Positions 16,113-24,966 of a stretch of 60,887 bases of DNA are shown piece by piece (the first letter of the stretch is position 1; each line of letters begins with the position of its first letter). The translations under genes were made by a program, and so were the position numbers. The notes under the pieces were generated by a model. The model did not search any database, was not told where the DNA came from, and saw only the letters and a list, made by a program, of their open reading frames with translations. Origin of the DNA: Halioglobus sp. (lineage in GTDB: Bacteria > Pseudomonadota > Gammaproteobacteria > Pseudomonadales > Halieaceae); the NCBI GenBank assembly GCA_020443325.1, contig JAGRIK010000308.1, positions 1-60,887 on the forward strand, read 5' to 3'.

Positions 16113-18407
16113 CTAGAACTCGAAGATGACCTCGCCACCCCACATGGCTGGCGCCAGGTAGGTGGTGGCCGTCGCGCCAATCAGGTAATTGGCCGTGTCC
16201 TCGTCGGTAATGTTTTTACCCCACACCGCGAACTGCCAGTTGTGGCCACCCATTTCCACGTCAGCCAGGCTGACCCGCGCATTGAGCAGGCCGTAGCTTT
16301 CCACCTCAACTTTGCCAAACTCCGTGTTAGCCAACGCAAACTGGTCGTCCTGCCAGGAGTAATCCAGGTGGAAACGGACCTCGCCGATGCTTACCGGCAG
16401 GTCGTAGTCGGCGGTAATGGCGTAGGCATTTTTGGGCGCCCATACCAGTTCCGTCGTATCGGTGTGGTCAGTGCCGTCGGGGAAATCGACATTGCTGAAA
16501 TCGTAGTCGAGGTACGAGTAACTCAGCCCGACCAGGAACTGATCGGTGACCGCTGCCTGCAGGTCAATCTCCACGCCGTAGATATCGGCATCGCCCGAGT
16601 TGAAGGATTCCACCAGCTGCGGATTGTCCACCGGATCGGGCAGGTAGTCGAGGATGATATCGCTGACACGCATATAGTAGGCGGCACCATTGAGGCGAAC
16701 GCGCTGATCCATGAATTCCGATTTCCAGCCCAGTTCGCCGGATGTCAGGTCTTCACTGTCGAACGGTTTGTTGAAATCCACGCCGTTGCGGCTTGAACCG
16801 CCGGAACGAAACCCGGTGGACACCTTGGCGTAGGTCGAAAACTCGTCGGTCCAGCTGTAGTCCGCGATGGCGGTGTAATCAAACCTGTCCTTGCTGGAGT
16901 CGGTGCGCCCGGGGGCGTAGGAATTCGCATACCAGCCATCGTTGGTGCGACCGGCCTCGCGCTGGTCATCGGTGTAACGCAGCCCGAGGGTCAGGTCCAG
17001 CTTGTCCTGCAGGATATTCGGCGTGTAGGTCGCCTGGCCGTAGCCAGCCCAGGATTCGACATCGGTACTGACCTTGTATTCACCCAGGTAGTTGGGGAAG
17101 GTCGCGTTGGCGAAATCGGTACAGATAGGCCCCGGCCGGGTGCCATCGGAACAGGGCATCCCGGTGATAAAATCAAATGCGTAGACACCCAGTTGGTCGA
17201 CACTGGCGCGATCCAGGTACTGGCGCTCCTTCTGGTCTCCGTTTTCATTGAAATAGTAAAGCCCGCCCACGTACTCCAGGCGCTCCGCACTGCCCAGCAG
17301 TTACAACTCCTGCGACCACTGGTCCTGCTGCGTCTTGGTATACACTTCCAGGGTACCGGCGCCGCCGAAAGAATTGGCAAAGTTCTGCGAAATCTCGTCG
17401 TCGAAATCCCGGTAGCCGGTAATGGACTTCAGCGTCAGGTCATCGCTGAGTTCGTAACTGACAGTGAGGTTATGCCCGTTCACTTCCGTCGTGGAGTCCG
17501 GCAGATAGAAGGCTGTCTGCGCGCCACCGAGGGGTGAGCGTGTGTGCTTCAACCGATCCTGGAAACTGTTGGTGATAGGCACGCCGGCAAGCGTGGTACC
17601 GCCGGTGGGACCGCTGTACTGGAAATAGGGCGGTGAGGACGTCACATCCGAGTAATCATAGCTGTAATCCACCAGCAGCTTCTCAACACCGTCGAAACGC
17701 AGCGCGGCGCGGTAGCCTTCCGTCTCCTTCTTGTAATAATCGGTGTAATCATAGCCGGGCACCTCATTGGCTCCCTCATTCTGCACCCAGCCGTCACGAT
17801 CGGAGAAGGCCGCTGTCAACTTGGCCTTGAACCCCGACGCATCGGGCAGGTTCAAGTGGCTCACCGAACGCCAGCTGTCGTAATTCCCCGCACTCAGGGT
17901 CTGCTTGAAGCCAAACTCCCCGGTGGGTTTCGCATTGATGAAATTGATGGCGCCGGCCATGGTGTTTCGACCGTACAGGGTACCCTGCGGGCCGCGCAGG
18001 ATCTCCACGCGCTCCAGCTCAGACAGGTCGGATAACAAACCGGTTGAGCGCGCCGCGTAAACCCCATCGTAATACAGGCCAACGGTGGGATCCTTGGTAA
18101 TCACGATAGAATCCGCGTTGCCTATACCGCGAATGAAAAGCGCGAGGTTGTTCGTGGCATTGGGATAGGCAGGCATCTGCAGGTACGGCGATGCCGCGCC
18201 GACATCCTTGGCATCAATCAGCCCCATCGATTCGATGGCCTCACTGTTGTATGCGCTTATCGCAATCGGCGTGTCCTGCAGCGATTCCGCGCGTTTCTGT
18301 GCCGTGACTACGACTTCTTCCAGTTGTGCCAGTGCACTGTTCGCTGCCAGGCCTGATGCCAGCATTACAGCGAGGGGAAGGGATTTGCGGGTGATGTTAT
18401 AAGACAT
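16113..18407 (-). pseudogene. TonB-dependent receptor interrupted by one in-frame TAA
   Basis: The two open frames 17301-18407 and 16113-17270 are in the same frame and separated only by a TAA at 17301-17303. Joined, they give one receptor of about 764 residues. It has a signal peptide to about residue 26 (NSALAQ), a TonB box-like EEVVVTAQKR, a plug (RVEILRGPQGTLYGRNTMAGAI), a barrel and a C-terminal aromatic residue (VIFEF). The break falls in the common motif QWSQEL-x-LLGSAERLEY, where CAA or CAG (Gln) would be expected, so a single C-to-T change explains it. Both halves keep good coding character and a terminator follows, so the lesion is recent, a sequencing error, or read through. As read, the product would end inside the barrel and be non-functional. 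Confidence 0.85.
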
Positions 18408-18610
18408 GGGTTTACTCCATTTATTATAGACAACCGACCAGGGCGGGAAGCCCCAGAGAAATCGACCGTGCGTTAACTATATGAAATTTCCACACTAAGT
18501 GAATGTGTAATATTTAACGAATATCCGGCTTTTCAGGAGGGCGACTATCTGCGAGCGGAGGCGGCACCTCCCCGGCGCTCGCAGCACAGGCAGGAAAACG
18601 GCAGCGAGGA

Positions 18611-19552
18611 CTAGGGGTTCTGCAGAAACTCGGGAACAGGCTCAAGCGGCACAATCGATTCCGGGTCGACATGAATGATGATCTCTGCTGCAGGGTAGGC
18701 CTGCTGCAGTTCGCGCTCCACCTCATCTGAAATCCTGTGGGCGTGCAACAGGCTGAGGTTGTCAGCGACCTCGATATGCAACTGCAGAAACGTCGCGATA
18801 CCCGACCGCCGCGAACGCAAGTCGTGCAGGCCGCGCACCTCCGCGTGGGACATCGCGATACGCTTGATTGCCTCGCGCTCTTCCTCCGGCAACTCCCGGT
18901 CCATGAGATCGTCCAGCGACTGCCGCACAATTTCCCAGCTGCTGTAGAGGATGTATATCGCTATTCCGATCGCGAACAGGGCGTCAAATCCATGCCAGCC
19001 TTCTATCGCGAGTACCAGCGCCAGGATAACAGAGCCGTTGACCATGAAGTCTGTTCGATAATGCAGCGCATCAGCCTTGATTGCGGTGGAATTGGTTTTG
19101 CGAACCACATGGCGTTGAAAGGTGATCAGCGCCAGCGTCAACACGATAGAAAAACCCATCACGACCAGCCCGGGCCCATAGGATTCGAGCGGTACAGGAC
19201 TCATCAGGCGGCGCCCTGACTCCAGCAGCAGGAAGCCTGCGGACCCGGCGATAAACGCCGACTGGCCGAGCCCCGCCAATGCTTCCGCTTTCCCGTGCCC
19301 GAACCGGTGCTCCCTGTCTGCAGGCATCACCGCTTGTCGCACCGCAAACAGGTTAATGAGCGAGGCGAGTGAATCGAGGGTCGAATCGATCAGGGTGGCA
19401 AGTATCGAGACTGAATCAGTGATCGCCCAGGCGACTGTCTTCGCCAGCACCAGGATGATAGCAACAGTGATAGACGCATATGTCGCCAGACGCATCAGGC
19501 GAGCGGATTCTTCCGGCGAGACCGCCGCAGCTTCGGGGGAGGTTTTGGTCAT
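18611..19552 (-). CDS. Cation diffusion facilitator (FieF-like metal efflux)
   Basis: A 313-residue CDF transporter exporting divalent cations such as Fe, Zn, Co or Cd in exchange for protons. Six hydrophobic segments occupy about residues 20-215. The transport-site residues appear as DSTLDS in helix 2 and HYRTDF in helix 5, HRFGHGKAEAL marks the helix 2-3 loop, and a C-terminal cytoplasmic domain follows. I use the ATG at 19552 rather than the upstream TTG, because the extra 13 residues are unlike the family. Metal specificity is not certain from sequence. Stands alone on the minus strand. Confidence 0.9.
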   Translation of the reverse strand: MTKTSPEAAAVSPEESARLMRLATYASITVAIILVLAKTVAWAITDSVSILATLIDSTLDSLASLINLFAVRQAVMPADREHRFGHGKAEALAGLGQSAFIAGSAGFLLLESGRRLMSPVPLESYGPGLVVMGFSIVLTLALITFQRHVVRKTNSTAIKADALHYRTDFMVNGSVILALVLAIEGWHGFDALFAIGIAIYILYSSWEIVRQSLDDLMDRELPEEEREAIKRIAMSHAEVRGLHDLRSRRSGIATFLQLHIEVADNLSLLHAHRISDEVERELQQAYPAAEIIIHVDPESIVPLEPVPEFLQNP

Positions 19553-19682
19553 GTGGGGTTCAGGGCAGCGAATATAACCCCAGTCTAGCAAACTTATACA
19601 GCGCTGGAACCCCGCCGGGGCGGGGCTCGTTCGCGTCCTGCAGGCAACACCGTTGCAGCGCCTGCAGCGGTGCTAGCGCCTG

Positions 19683-20063
19683 CTAGTCCTCAGAGGGACG
19701 ACGCTCGCCGCTTTTACCTGACCTCACCATGCGCACCGTTCGCTGGCAGGTATCGAGCCACTGCTGGACAGTTTCTGTCTTCAGGGCACGCACATAGCCG
19801 CGCTCAGTGCGGCAGGCGATGCTGGTTTTGTTGGGCGTCCAGTCACCTTCCTTGGGACGCGGTTTGCGCGAACTGTAATACCAAAGCCCGCGCATATCCT
19901 GCATCACGTACCTTGCCTCGGCGGGCAGAAATACCTTTTGGCCGCCGATTACTGCGAAAACTTCTGGTCCCTCGGCCGGAACCGTGTCCAACACTGCCGT
20001 CGGAGTTATAGTCAACATCGCGCATACCCCACTGATCACAATTCTGATTATGTTTGTGCCCAC
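19683..20063 (-). CDS. Small secreted protein of unknown function
   Basis: A 126-residue protein with a hydrophobic N-terminus (about residues 4-24, rich in Ile, Val and Ala) that looks like a signal peptide. The mature part has a GGQKVFLPAEARYVMQDMRGLWYYSSRKPR stretch and two Cys (in SIACRT and LDTCQR) that could form a disulphide in the periplasm. The C-terminal tail is basic. I do not recognise the family. No operon partner: it is separated by 130 bases from the metal transporter and by about 300 bases from the Chp operon end. Confidence 0.6.
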   Translation of the reverse strand: MGTNIIRIVISGVCAMLTITPTAVLDTVPAEGPEVFAVIGGQKVFLPAEARYVMQDMRGLWYYSSRKPRPKEGDWTPNKTSIACRTERGYVRALKTETVQQWLDTCQRTVRMVRSGKSGERRPSED

Positions 20064-20201
20064 CGGAGGGGATTGGTCGGTGTCAACACACCGTGGACTC
20101 CCCTGCGGATCACCGCGTACTTCGCAGTGACAGGAAAGTTATAATTCCGGGGGGGCGTGGCGGCAACAGACAGATAGCCATATTTTTAGTCAATTGCAAT
20201 T

Positions 20202-20229
20202 AAAGGCCATATATTGGCCTTTTTTTTAT
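20202..20229 (+). terminator. Terminator-like hairpin in plus orientation
   Basis: A perfect 8-bp stem AAAGGCCA/TGGCCTTT with loop TATAT, followed on the plus strand by a run of T residues then ATT. All surrounding genes are on the minus strand, where the trailing sequence is only TTTAATT. It may act bidirectionally to end the Chp operon (which stops at 20361). It is in the 297-base gap 20064-20360, where I see no gene. Confidence 0.6.
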
Positions 20230-20360
20230 TATGAATTCCGGTTTATCCGCTATTTTTTGATTTTAGTGCCATTTTTTAACGGATGTTTGCACCAAAAGAA
20301 GGGGGCAGCAGGCTTGTCGGGGCCTGCTCCGGGGCGCATGGAGGCTTGGTATCCGGCGAC

Positions 20361-20762
20361 TCAACTGGTCACCAATTTGATATGGGACCGGGGCTTCGGA
20401 GTGGGCGTTAGCGGCTTGAGTGTGCCCAGGTCACCGCTCGCCACGGGCAGATCTTTCGCTTCCTCAACCGAACTCATCAACATAAACAACGCCAGGGTGG
20501 CGCGGCTTTCCTCAGAGACCAGTTGGGACGCAAACGCCGCAAGACCGCCTTCCGTGATCTCTCCCAGCACCAGGGCATTGGTCAGGTAATCGCGAATGAT
20601 CTGGCGATTCACCTGGTCTTTCAGATAGCGCTGAAAGCCTGTGGTCCCCATAATCCGGGTAAGCGCCTCGACATCCGCGCACGCGGCGCCGGGCGACTCA
20701 TCACCAAAGGCCGAATCAATCCAGTTCACTATCTCATCTAAATGCAACGCTTCGTTCTCCAT
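20361..20762 (-). CDS. Hypothetical protein, last gene of Pil-Chp operon
   Basis: A 133-residue soluble, mostly helical and acidic protein that I do not recognise. It has no signal peptide or membrane segment and ends in a basic Pro/Lys-rich tail. It begins only 6 bases after the CheW-like ChpC gene, so it is almost certainly translated from the Pil-Chp message. A role in the chemosensory array or in pilus control is inferred from position only. Confidence 0.65.
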   Translation of the reverse strand: MENEALHLDEIVNWIDSAFGDESPGAACADVEALTRIMGTTGFQRYLKDQVNRQIIRDYLTNALVLGEITEGGLAAFASQLVSEESRATLALFMLMSSVEEAKDLPVASGDLGTLKPLTPTPKPRSHIKLVTS

Positions 20763-20768
20763 AGCAAG

Positions 20769-21215
20769 TCAGGCAACCATCTGGCTGACGGTAACTTTTT
20801 TCTGAAAGCTGTCCAGGTCCGGTACCTGGCACAGCACACCATTGAACATGAAGGCCGCTGAGGCGTACTCCTGCACGCCCTCAGTCACCTCCTCGATCTC
20901 CTCAGGCACCAGTGCGGCAACCTTTAACCCCTGGCCGCGAACAGCCACGCCCCAGTATTCACAGCCCTCGCCCTTGAGCCCGAGAAAAACAGCCACAAGG
21001 CCAGCATCGCGACTCGGCTGCTGCCACTGCGAACCATCATCCCGACCAAGGTCCAACAGTGGCACGGTGCGCTCCCGCCAGATCAGTTCGTCAGGCGGCT
21101 GCAGCGCGTCCGTGTGCAGCGTCACGATCTCTGCAAGGCAGTTTTGCGGCACAGCCCAGGTCTGTGTACTGGAGCATGGAATGAGCACACACCACAGCTT
21201 TGTGTCGTCCTGCAT
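20769..21215 (-). CDS. chpC: CheW-like adaptor, ChpC type
   Basis: A 148-residue CheW-domain protein. It shows the domain's beta-strand pattern: LWCVLIPC at the start, WAVPQNCLAEIV, the WRERTVPLLDL turn characteristic of the CheW fold, and WGVAVRGQGLKVAALVPEEI. It is placed directly after the ChpA-type kinase (9-base gap, good GGGGG ribosome site). In Pseudomonas aeruginosa the corresponding ChpC couples receptors to ChpA. Sequence divergence from canonical CheW is high, so the symbol rests partly on position. Confidence 0.75.
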   Translation of the reverse strand: MQDDTKLWCVLIPCSSTQTWAVPQNCLAEIVTLHTDALQPPDELIWRERTVPLLDLGRDDGSQWQQPSRDAGLVAVFLGLKGEGCEYWGVAVRGQGLKVAALVPEEIEEVTEGVQEYASAAFMFNGVLCQVPDLDSFQKKVTVSQMVA

Positions 21216-21224
21216 CGTTACCCC

Positions 21225-24200
21225 CTATGAGAGTTGTAAGTCATGCCCGGTCAATTCGTTGATCCGACGAATCAGTTCCGGGAAATTGAAAGGCTTGCCC
21301 ATATAGCCGTTACAGCCTGCCTCGCCGGCGAGTGCGCGATGTTTCGCGCCTGTTCGGGAGGTGACCATAATCACGGGCAGGTGGCCGTAGCGCCTCGACT
21401 TGCGAATCTCACGCAGTGTTTGGATACCGTCCTTCACGGGCATCTCCACATCGAGCAGCACGACATCCGGCAGTCGGTGGGCCGCATTGAGCAAATCTAT
21501 CGCCACCAGCCCATTTTCTGCCGTGATGGTTTCGACGCCAACGGTGTCCAACTGGCTGGTGGCAACCATGCGCTGCGTCCTGGAGTCGTCGACCACCAGC
21601 GCCAGCAGTGTTGTGGGCTCCGATGGGGTCACCGCGACAGGCGCAATGCCATCCGCACCCGCGGTGCTCACCAGCAGGTTCAGGTCCAGCGCAATAATCG
21701 CCTCGCCTTCGGCGGTTGTGGCCGCACCGGCAACGCCCGGGACGGTTGAGAACTGCGAACCCAGCGATCGCACCACTAGTTCCAGCGCCTCTTCCAGGCT
21801 GTCGATGGCAATGGCCATATGCCGATCCTCCGTCCCAGCGACAATAACCGGAACCGATTTCCCCCAGATGCTGCGATCAGGCAGCGCAACTCCCTGGCAC
21901 AGCGTTGCCAGATAGGTCGCTTCACACTCGATGTCCGCGACCGACAGCGCTGTACGCTCCTGCACCGCAGCGAAAAAATCATCGACCGGGACCTGCTCTA
22001 CCGCGATCAAGCCATTAAGGGGTATCGCATAGGATTCTCCCGCCGAGCGGACCAGCAGAGCACCGTTAACCGATACATTGCTGGGGATACGGATCTCAAA
22101 TGCTGTCCCGAGGCCAACCGCCGATTGAATCTGGACATCGCCGCCGATCTGCTGCAGTTCGGTCAGCACGATATCCATACCCACCCCGCGCCCGGAGATT
22201 TCACTCAATGTGTTGGCCGTGGAGAACCCCTTGTGAAAGATCAGCCTGATCGCCTCATCATCGCTGAGTGCATCGACGTCGACATCCAGGCCTTTCTCGT
22301 AAGCGGACTCGCGGATTGCATCGGGATCTATGCCCCTGCCATCGTCCGCCAGGCGAACCACATAGTCGCCTCCCGATTTGCGCACATCGATGGTAATACG
22401 CCCACTGGTAGGCTTGCCCATCGCCATCCGCTCATCGGGTGACTCGATGCCATGGTCGAGCGCATTGCGCACCATGTGTTCGAGTATCACCTGCAAACGG
22501 GCGTAGTGGTCCCGATCGAGCGCACCGGTTTCGTTCAGGGTTTTAAAGGAAACAATCTTGCCCAGGTCGGTGCTGACAGTGCGCACAATACGCCGCAGCC
22601 CCGGCATAAGCCGCGACACGGGCACAACCCTGGCACCCTGTATCGAGGAGGAGATACTGGAGATCACCGTGGACTGCTGCTTCAGGAGTGTCTCGATCTG
22701 CATATTCTGGCGACTCACCACATCCACCAGGTCGGCGAGGTCCTCGACGCCCTCGCGCAGGATGCTGGCCGCCTCCTGCAGTTCTGAATACTGGTCCATC
22801 TCGAGGGCGTCCATATGCGATGACGAACTGCCGGGACGGGCATTGACGTCGAGCAGGGCGCGATCGGCAATTTTTCGGATATGTGTGCGCACAGACGACA
22901 ATCGTGCCTGCAGTTCTGCCGAAGAGCGCTTGCTGCGCGAGGTATTCTGCGACGCGCGCACCCCCAGTTGCTGGGCCTGGCTAGTCAGGTTTAATAAGTG
23001 ATCCAGCTTCTCGGACGTAATTCGCACCGACTGCTGCGCCGCCAGTACCTTGGCGCCTTCATCCGCCAACTGCTGGTCGCGTCTTTTCTCGAGCGCTGAA
23101 AACCCGGTTGACCTGATCTCGGTGCTGGTTATTGTCGTCTCAACCTGCCGGGGAGCGACGCCGTCGCACTCCAGATGCTCCACCGCTCCGACCTCGGATT
23201 GCGGCGCGGCCTTGACCAGCGGAGCAGGAAATTCACTCGCCACATCAGCCCGCTTCTCCACGACAAACTCAACGCCGCGCACGATGGCGTCCAGCCAGGC
23301 ATTTACGATACGAAAATAGGTCTGCTCCTCTCCGCCACGTGGTCGCGGCATTTTCTCCAGCAGTGTTTCAAAATTGTGCACCAGGGTTCCGAGCCGCTGT
23401 AAGCCTACACCCTTGGCGATCCCCTTCAGCGTGTGCAGTGTACGCGAGACACTCGCGAACAGGGTTTCATTGGCGACATTTCGCTCCCACTCGCCCACCT
23501 CGTTCTCGAGCCGCTCTACCTCGACTGTGCCCTCCTCGATAAAGGCGTCCAGGAAATCGGTGAAGATTTCCGCATTACTCTGCGTGGAATAATTGAATGT
23601 GATGTAATCAGGAACAAAGCCGTCCAGGCACGTTCCATCGAAAGCCGCAAGATCGGCCTCTTCCCCGGTATCGGGACGCGACAGGACCTCGGCATCAGCG
23701 GATGGCTCGGGTGCCTGCTCCGGACGTGCCTCCTCCTCTTCAACCTGCTCGAGCGCCGACCCGGCACCTGCATCGGCTGCCTCAACCGTTCCGAAGGCTT
23801 CGAAACCCACGCCACAAATTTCGTCGGGGCCGTCTTGGAACTGGGACAGGCCGGCAAATACCGCATCGATATCGGCTGCCGCAAAGCTGTCCTCGCCGGG
23901 CATCAGCGCGGAGAAATCGTCCGTAAACTCATCGCCGAAAATATTCTCACCAAAGCCCTCGTCCGGGGCGTCTGCAACGTGCACCACGCCCTGGATTGCA
24001 GCGGACTCCATTGTCTCCGGCAGCGGCTCTTGCGGCAGCGCCGAAGCAGCATCAGGAGATGCCGGCAGCTCGTCCCCAATCGCACCCAGTGCGCGAAAAT
24101 CCTCGTGGTAATCAATTTGAATCTCGCTGAAGGGATCGACAGAAACAACACCCTCCTCGCTGTGAACTACCAGGTCTTCCGGGTCAGAGTGCCCTTCAGG

Positions 24201-24926
24201 CAAGTGATTCCCGGCGAGTAAATAGCTATCGAACTCCTCGTCATCCATCGACTGCGGAATCGTCTCGACATATTCGCTGACACTGGGGTAATCGGGAACG
24301 TCTGCAATAGCGCTGTTCTCCGGGGCAGACTGCTCAACTGGCGCGGGCTCGGGGGCCACGTACTGATCCACCGGCGGCGCAGCATTGCTGGCGGGCGCTA
24401 CCACCCTCGACTCGGAGCGCACCACACTGGACGGTGCAGGCTTGACGCGCTTTATCGACACAAATTTCTCGCCGATATCATCATCACCCGACAGACCGAG
24501 AATATCCGTCCCCTCCTCCACCCGGGCACCGAATCTGGCGTCTGCGCGTTCGCGTCCGCTGGAAAAATCAATTGCCATAAACGCATCGCGCACCATGCGC
24601 GTGGACCCGGCCGCCGGCCCTGCATCCCTGCGGTTGTAGATATCCGGGCCAGTCCCGGCTGAAGAAACGACAATTTCCTCCTCTACATAACTGGCCAGAT
24701 CATCGCTGTTCGCATTGCCGCGAACCAATGGTCGTCCGGCGACTTCGGCTTCAAATGCGGACAGCCCTGTATCAAGATATTCATCACCGGCAACCGTGAA
24801 CAGCTTCTCCTCAGGCTCGGAGAGATCCATATCCAGCAGCCAGCGAAGGCTTTTTTCCTGATCACTTTCCTCTGGTTCAGCGCCCACGTTGAGGCTCGCT
24901 TCGCCCATTTTCTTATCAGTATGCAC
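21225..24926 (-). CDS. chpA: ChpA-type hybrid histidine kinase, catalytic half
   Basis: A 1233-residue protein forming the C-terminal part of a ChpA/CheA-like kinase. Order: about 430 residues of acidic, low-complexity sequence; an Hpt domain with the phospho-accepting His at about 499 (RTLHTLKGIAKG); a dimerisation region; a CheA-type ATPase with N box EHMVRNALDHGIE (about 819), DDGRGID and GRGVGMD; a CheW-like domain; and a C-terminal receiver with Asp at about 1156 (LLDVEMP) and GKPF Lys. It autophosphorylates and signals to the PilG/PilH-type regulator controlling type IV pili. It starts with GTG after a GGGAGA site, 40 bases from the Hpt-only gene upstream. In Pseudomonas both are one protein. 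Confidence 0.9.
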   Translation of the reverse strand: MHTDKKMGEASLNVGAEPEESDQEKSLRWLLDMDLSEPEEKLFTVAGDEYLDTGLSAFEAEVAGRPLVRGNANSDDLASYVEEEIVVSSAGTGPDIYNRRDAGPAAGSTRMVRDAFMAIDFSSGRERADARFGARVEEGTDILGLSGDDDIGEKFVSIKRVKPAPSSVVRSESRVVAPASNAAPPVDQYVAPEPAPVEQSAPENSAIADVPDYPSVSEYVETIPQSMDDEEFDSYLLAGNHLPEGHSDPEDLVVHSEEGVVSVDPFSEIQIDYHEDFRALGAIGDELPASPDAASALPQEPLPETMESAAIQGVVHVADAPDEGFGENIFGDEFTDDFSALMPGEDSFAAADIDAVFAGLSQFQDGPDEICGVGFEAFGTVEAADAGAGSALEQVEEEEARPEQAPEPSADAEVLSRPDTGEEADLAAFDGTCLDGFVPDYITFNYSTQSNAEIFTDFLDAFIEEGTVEVERLENEVGEWERNVANETLFASVSRTLHTLKGIAKGVGLQRLGTLVHNFETLLEKMPRPRGGEEQTYFRIVNAWLDAIVRGVEFVVEKRADVASEFPAPLVKAAPQSEVGAVEHLECDGVAPRQVETTITSTEIRSTGFSALEKRRDQQLADEGAKVLAAQQSVRITSEKLDHLLNLTSQAQQLGVRASQNTSRSKRSSAELQARLSSVRTHIRKIADRALLDVNARPGSSSSHMDALEMDQYSELQEAASILREGVEDLADLVDVVSRQNMQIETLLKQQSTVISSISSSIQGARVVPVSRLMPGLRRIVRTVSTDLGKIVSFKTLNETGALDRDHYARLQVILEHMVRNALDHGIESPDERMAMGKPTSGRITIDVRKSGGDYVVRLADDGRGIDPDAIRESAYEKGLDVDVDALSDDEAIRLIFHKGFSTANTLSEISGRGVGMDIVLTELQQIGGDVQIQSAVGLGTAFEIRIPSNVSVNGALLVRSAGESYAIPLNGLIAVEQVPVDDFFAAVQERTALSVADIECEATYLATLCQGVALPDRSIWGKSVPVIVAGTEDRHMAIAIDSLEEALELVVRSLGSQFSTVPGVAGAATTAEGEAIIALDLNLLVSTAGADGIAPVAVTPSEPTTLLALVVDDSRTQRMVATSQLDTVGVETITAENGLVAIDLLNAAHRLPDVVLLDVEMPVKDGIQTLREIRKSRRYGHLPVIMVTSRTGAKHRALAGEAGCNGYMGKPFNFPELIRRINELTGHDLQLS

Positions 24927-24966
24927 GATAATTCTCCCTATCCGGTCGACCTTCAGTACGGCTGGA

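Noticed and set aside
20194-20589. Plus-strand open frame over the 20 kb gap
   Set aside because: It runs across the terminator and antisense to the last Chp gene; no start site.
24927-24966. Possible frameshift joining the two ChpA halves
   Set aside because: The downstream gene has its own GTG with a GGGAGA site and the upstream gene ends in a normal stop, so a true gene split is more likely.
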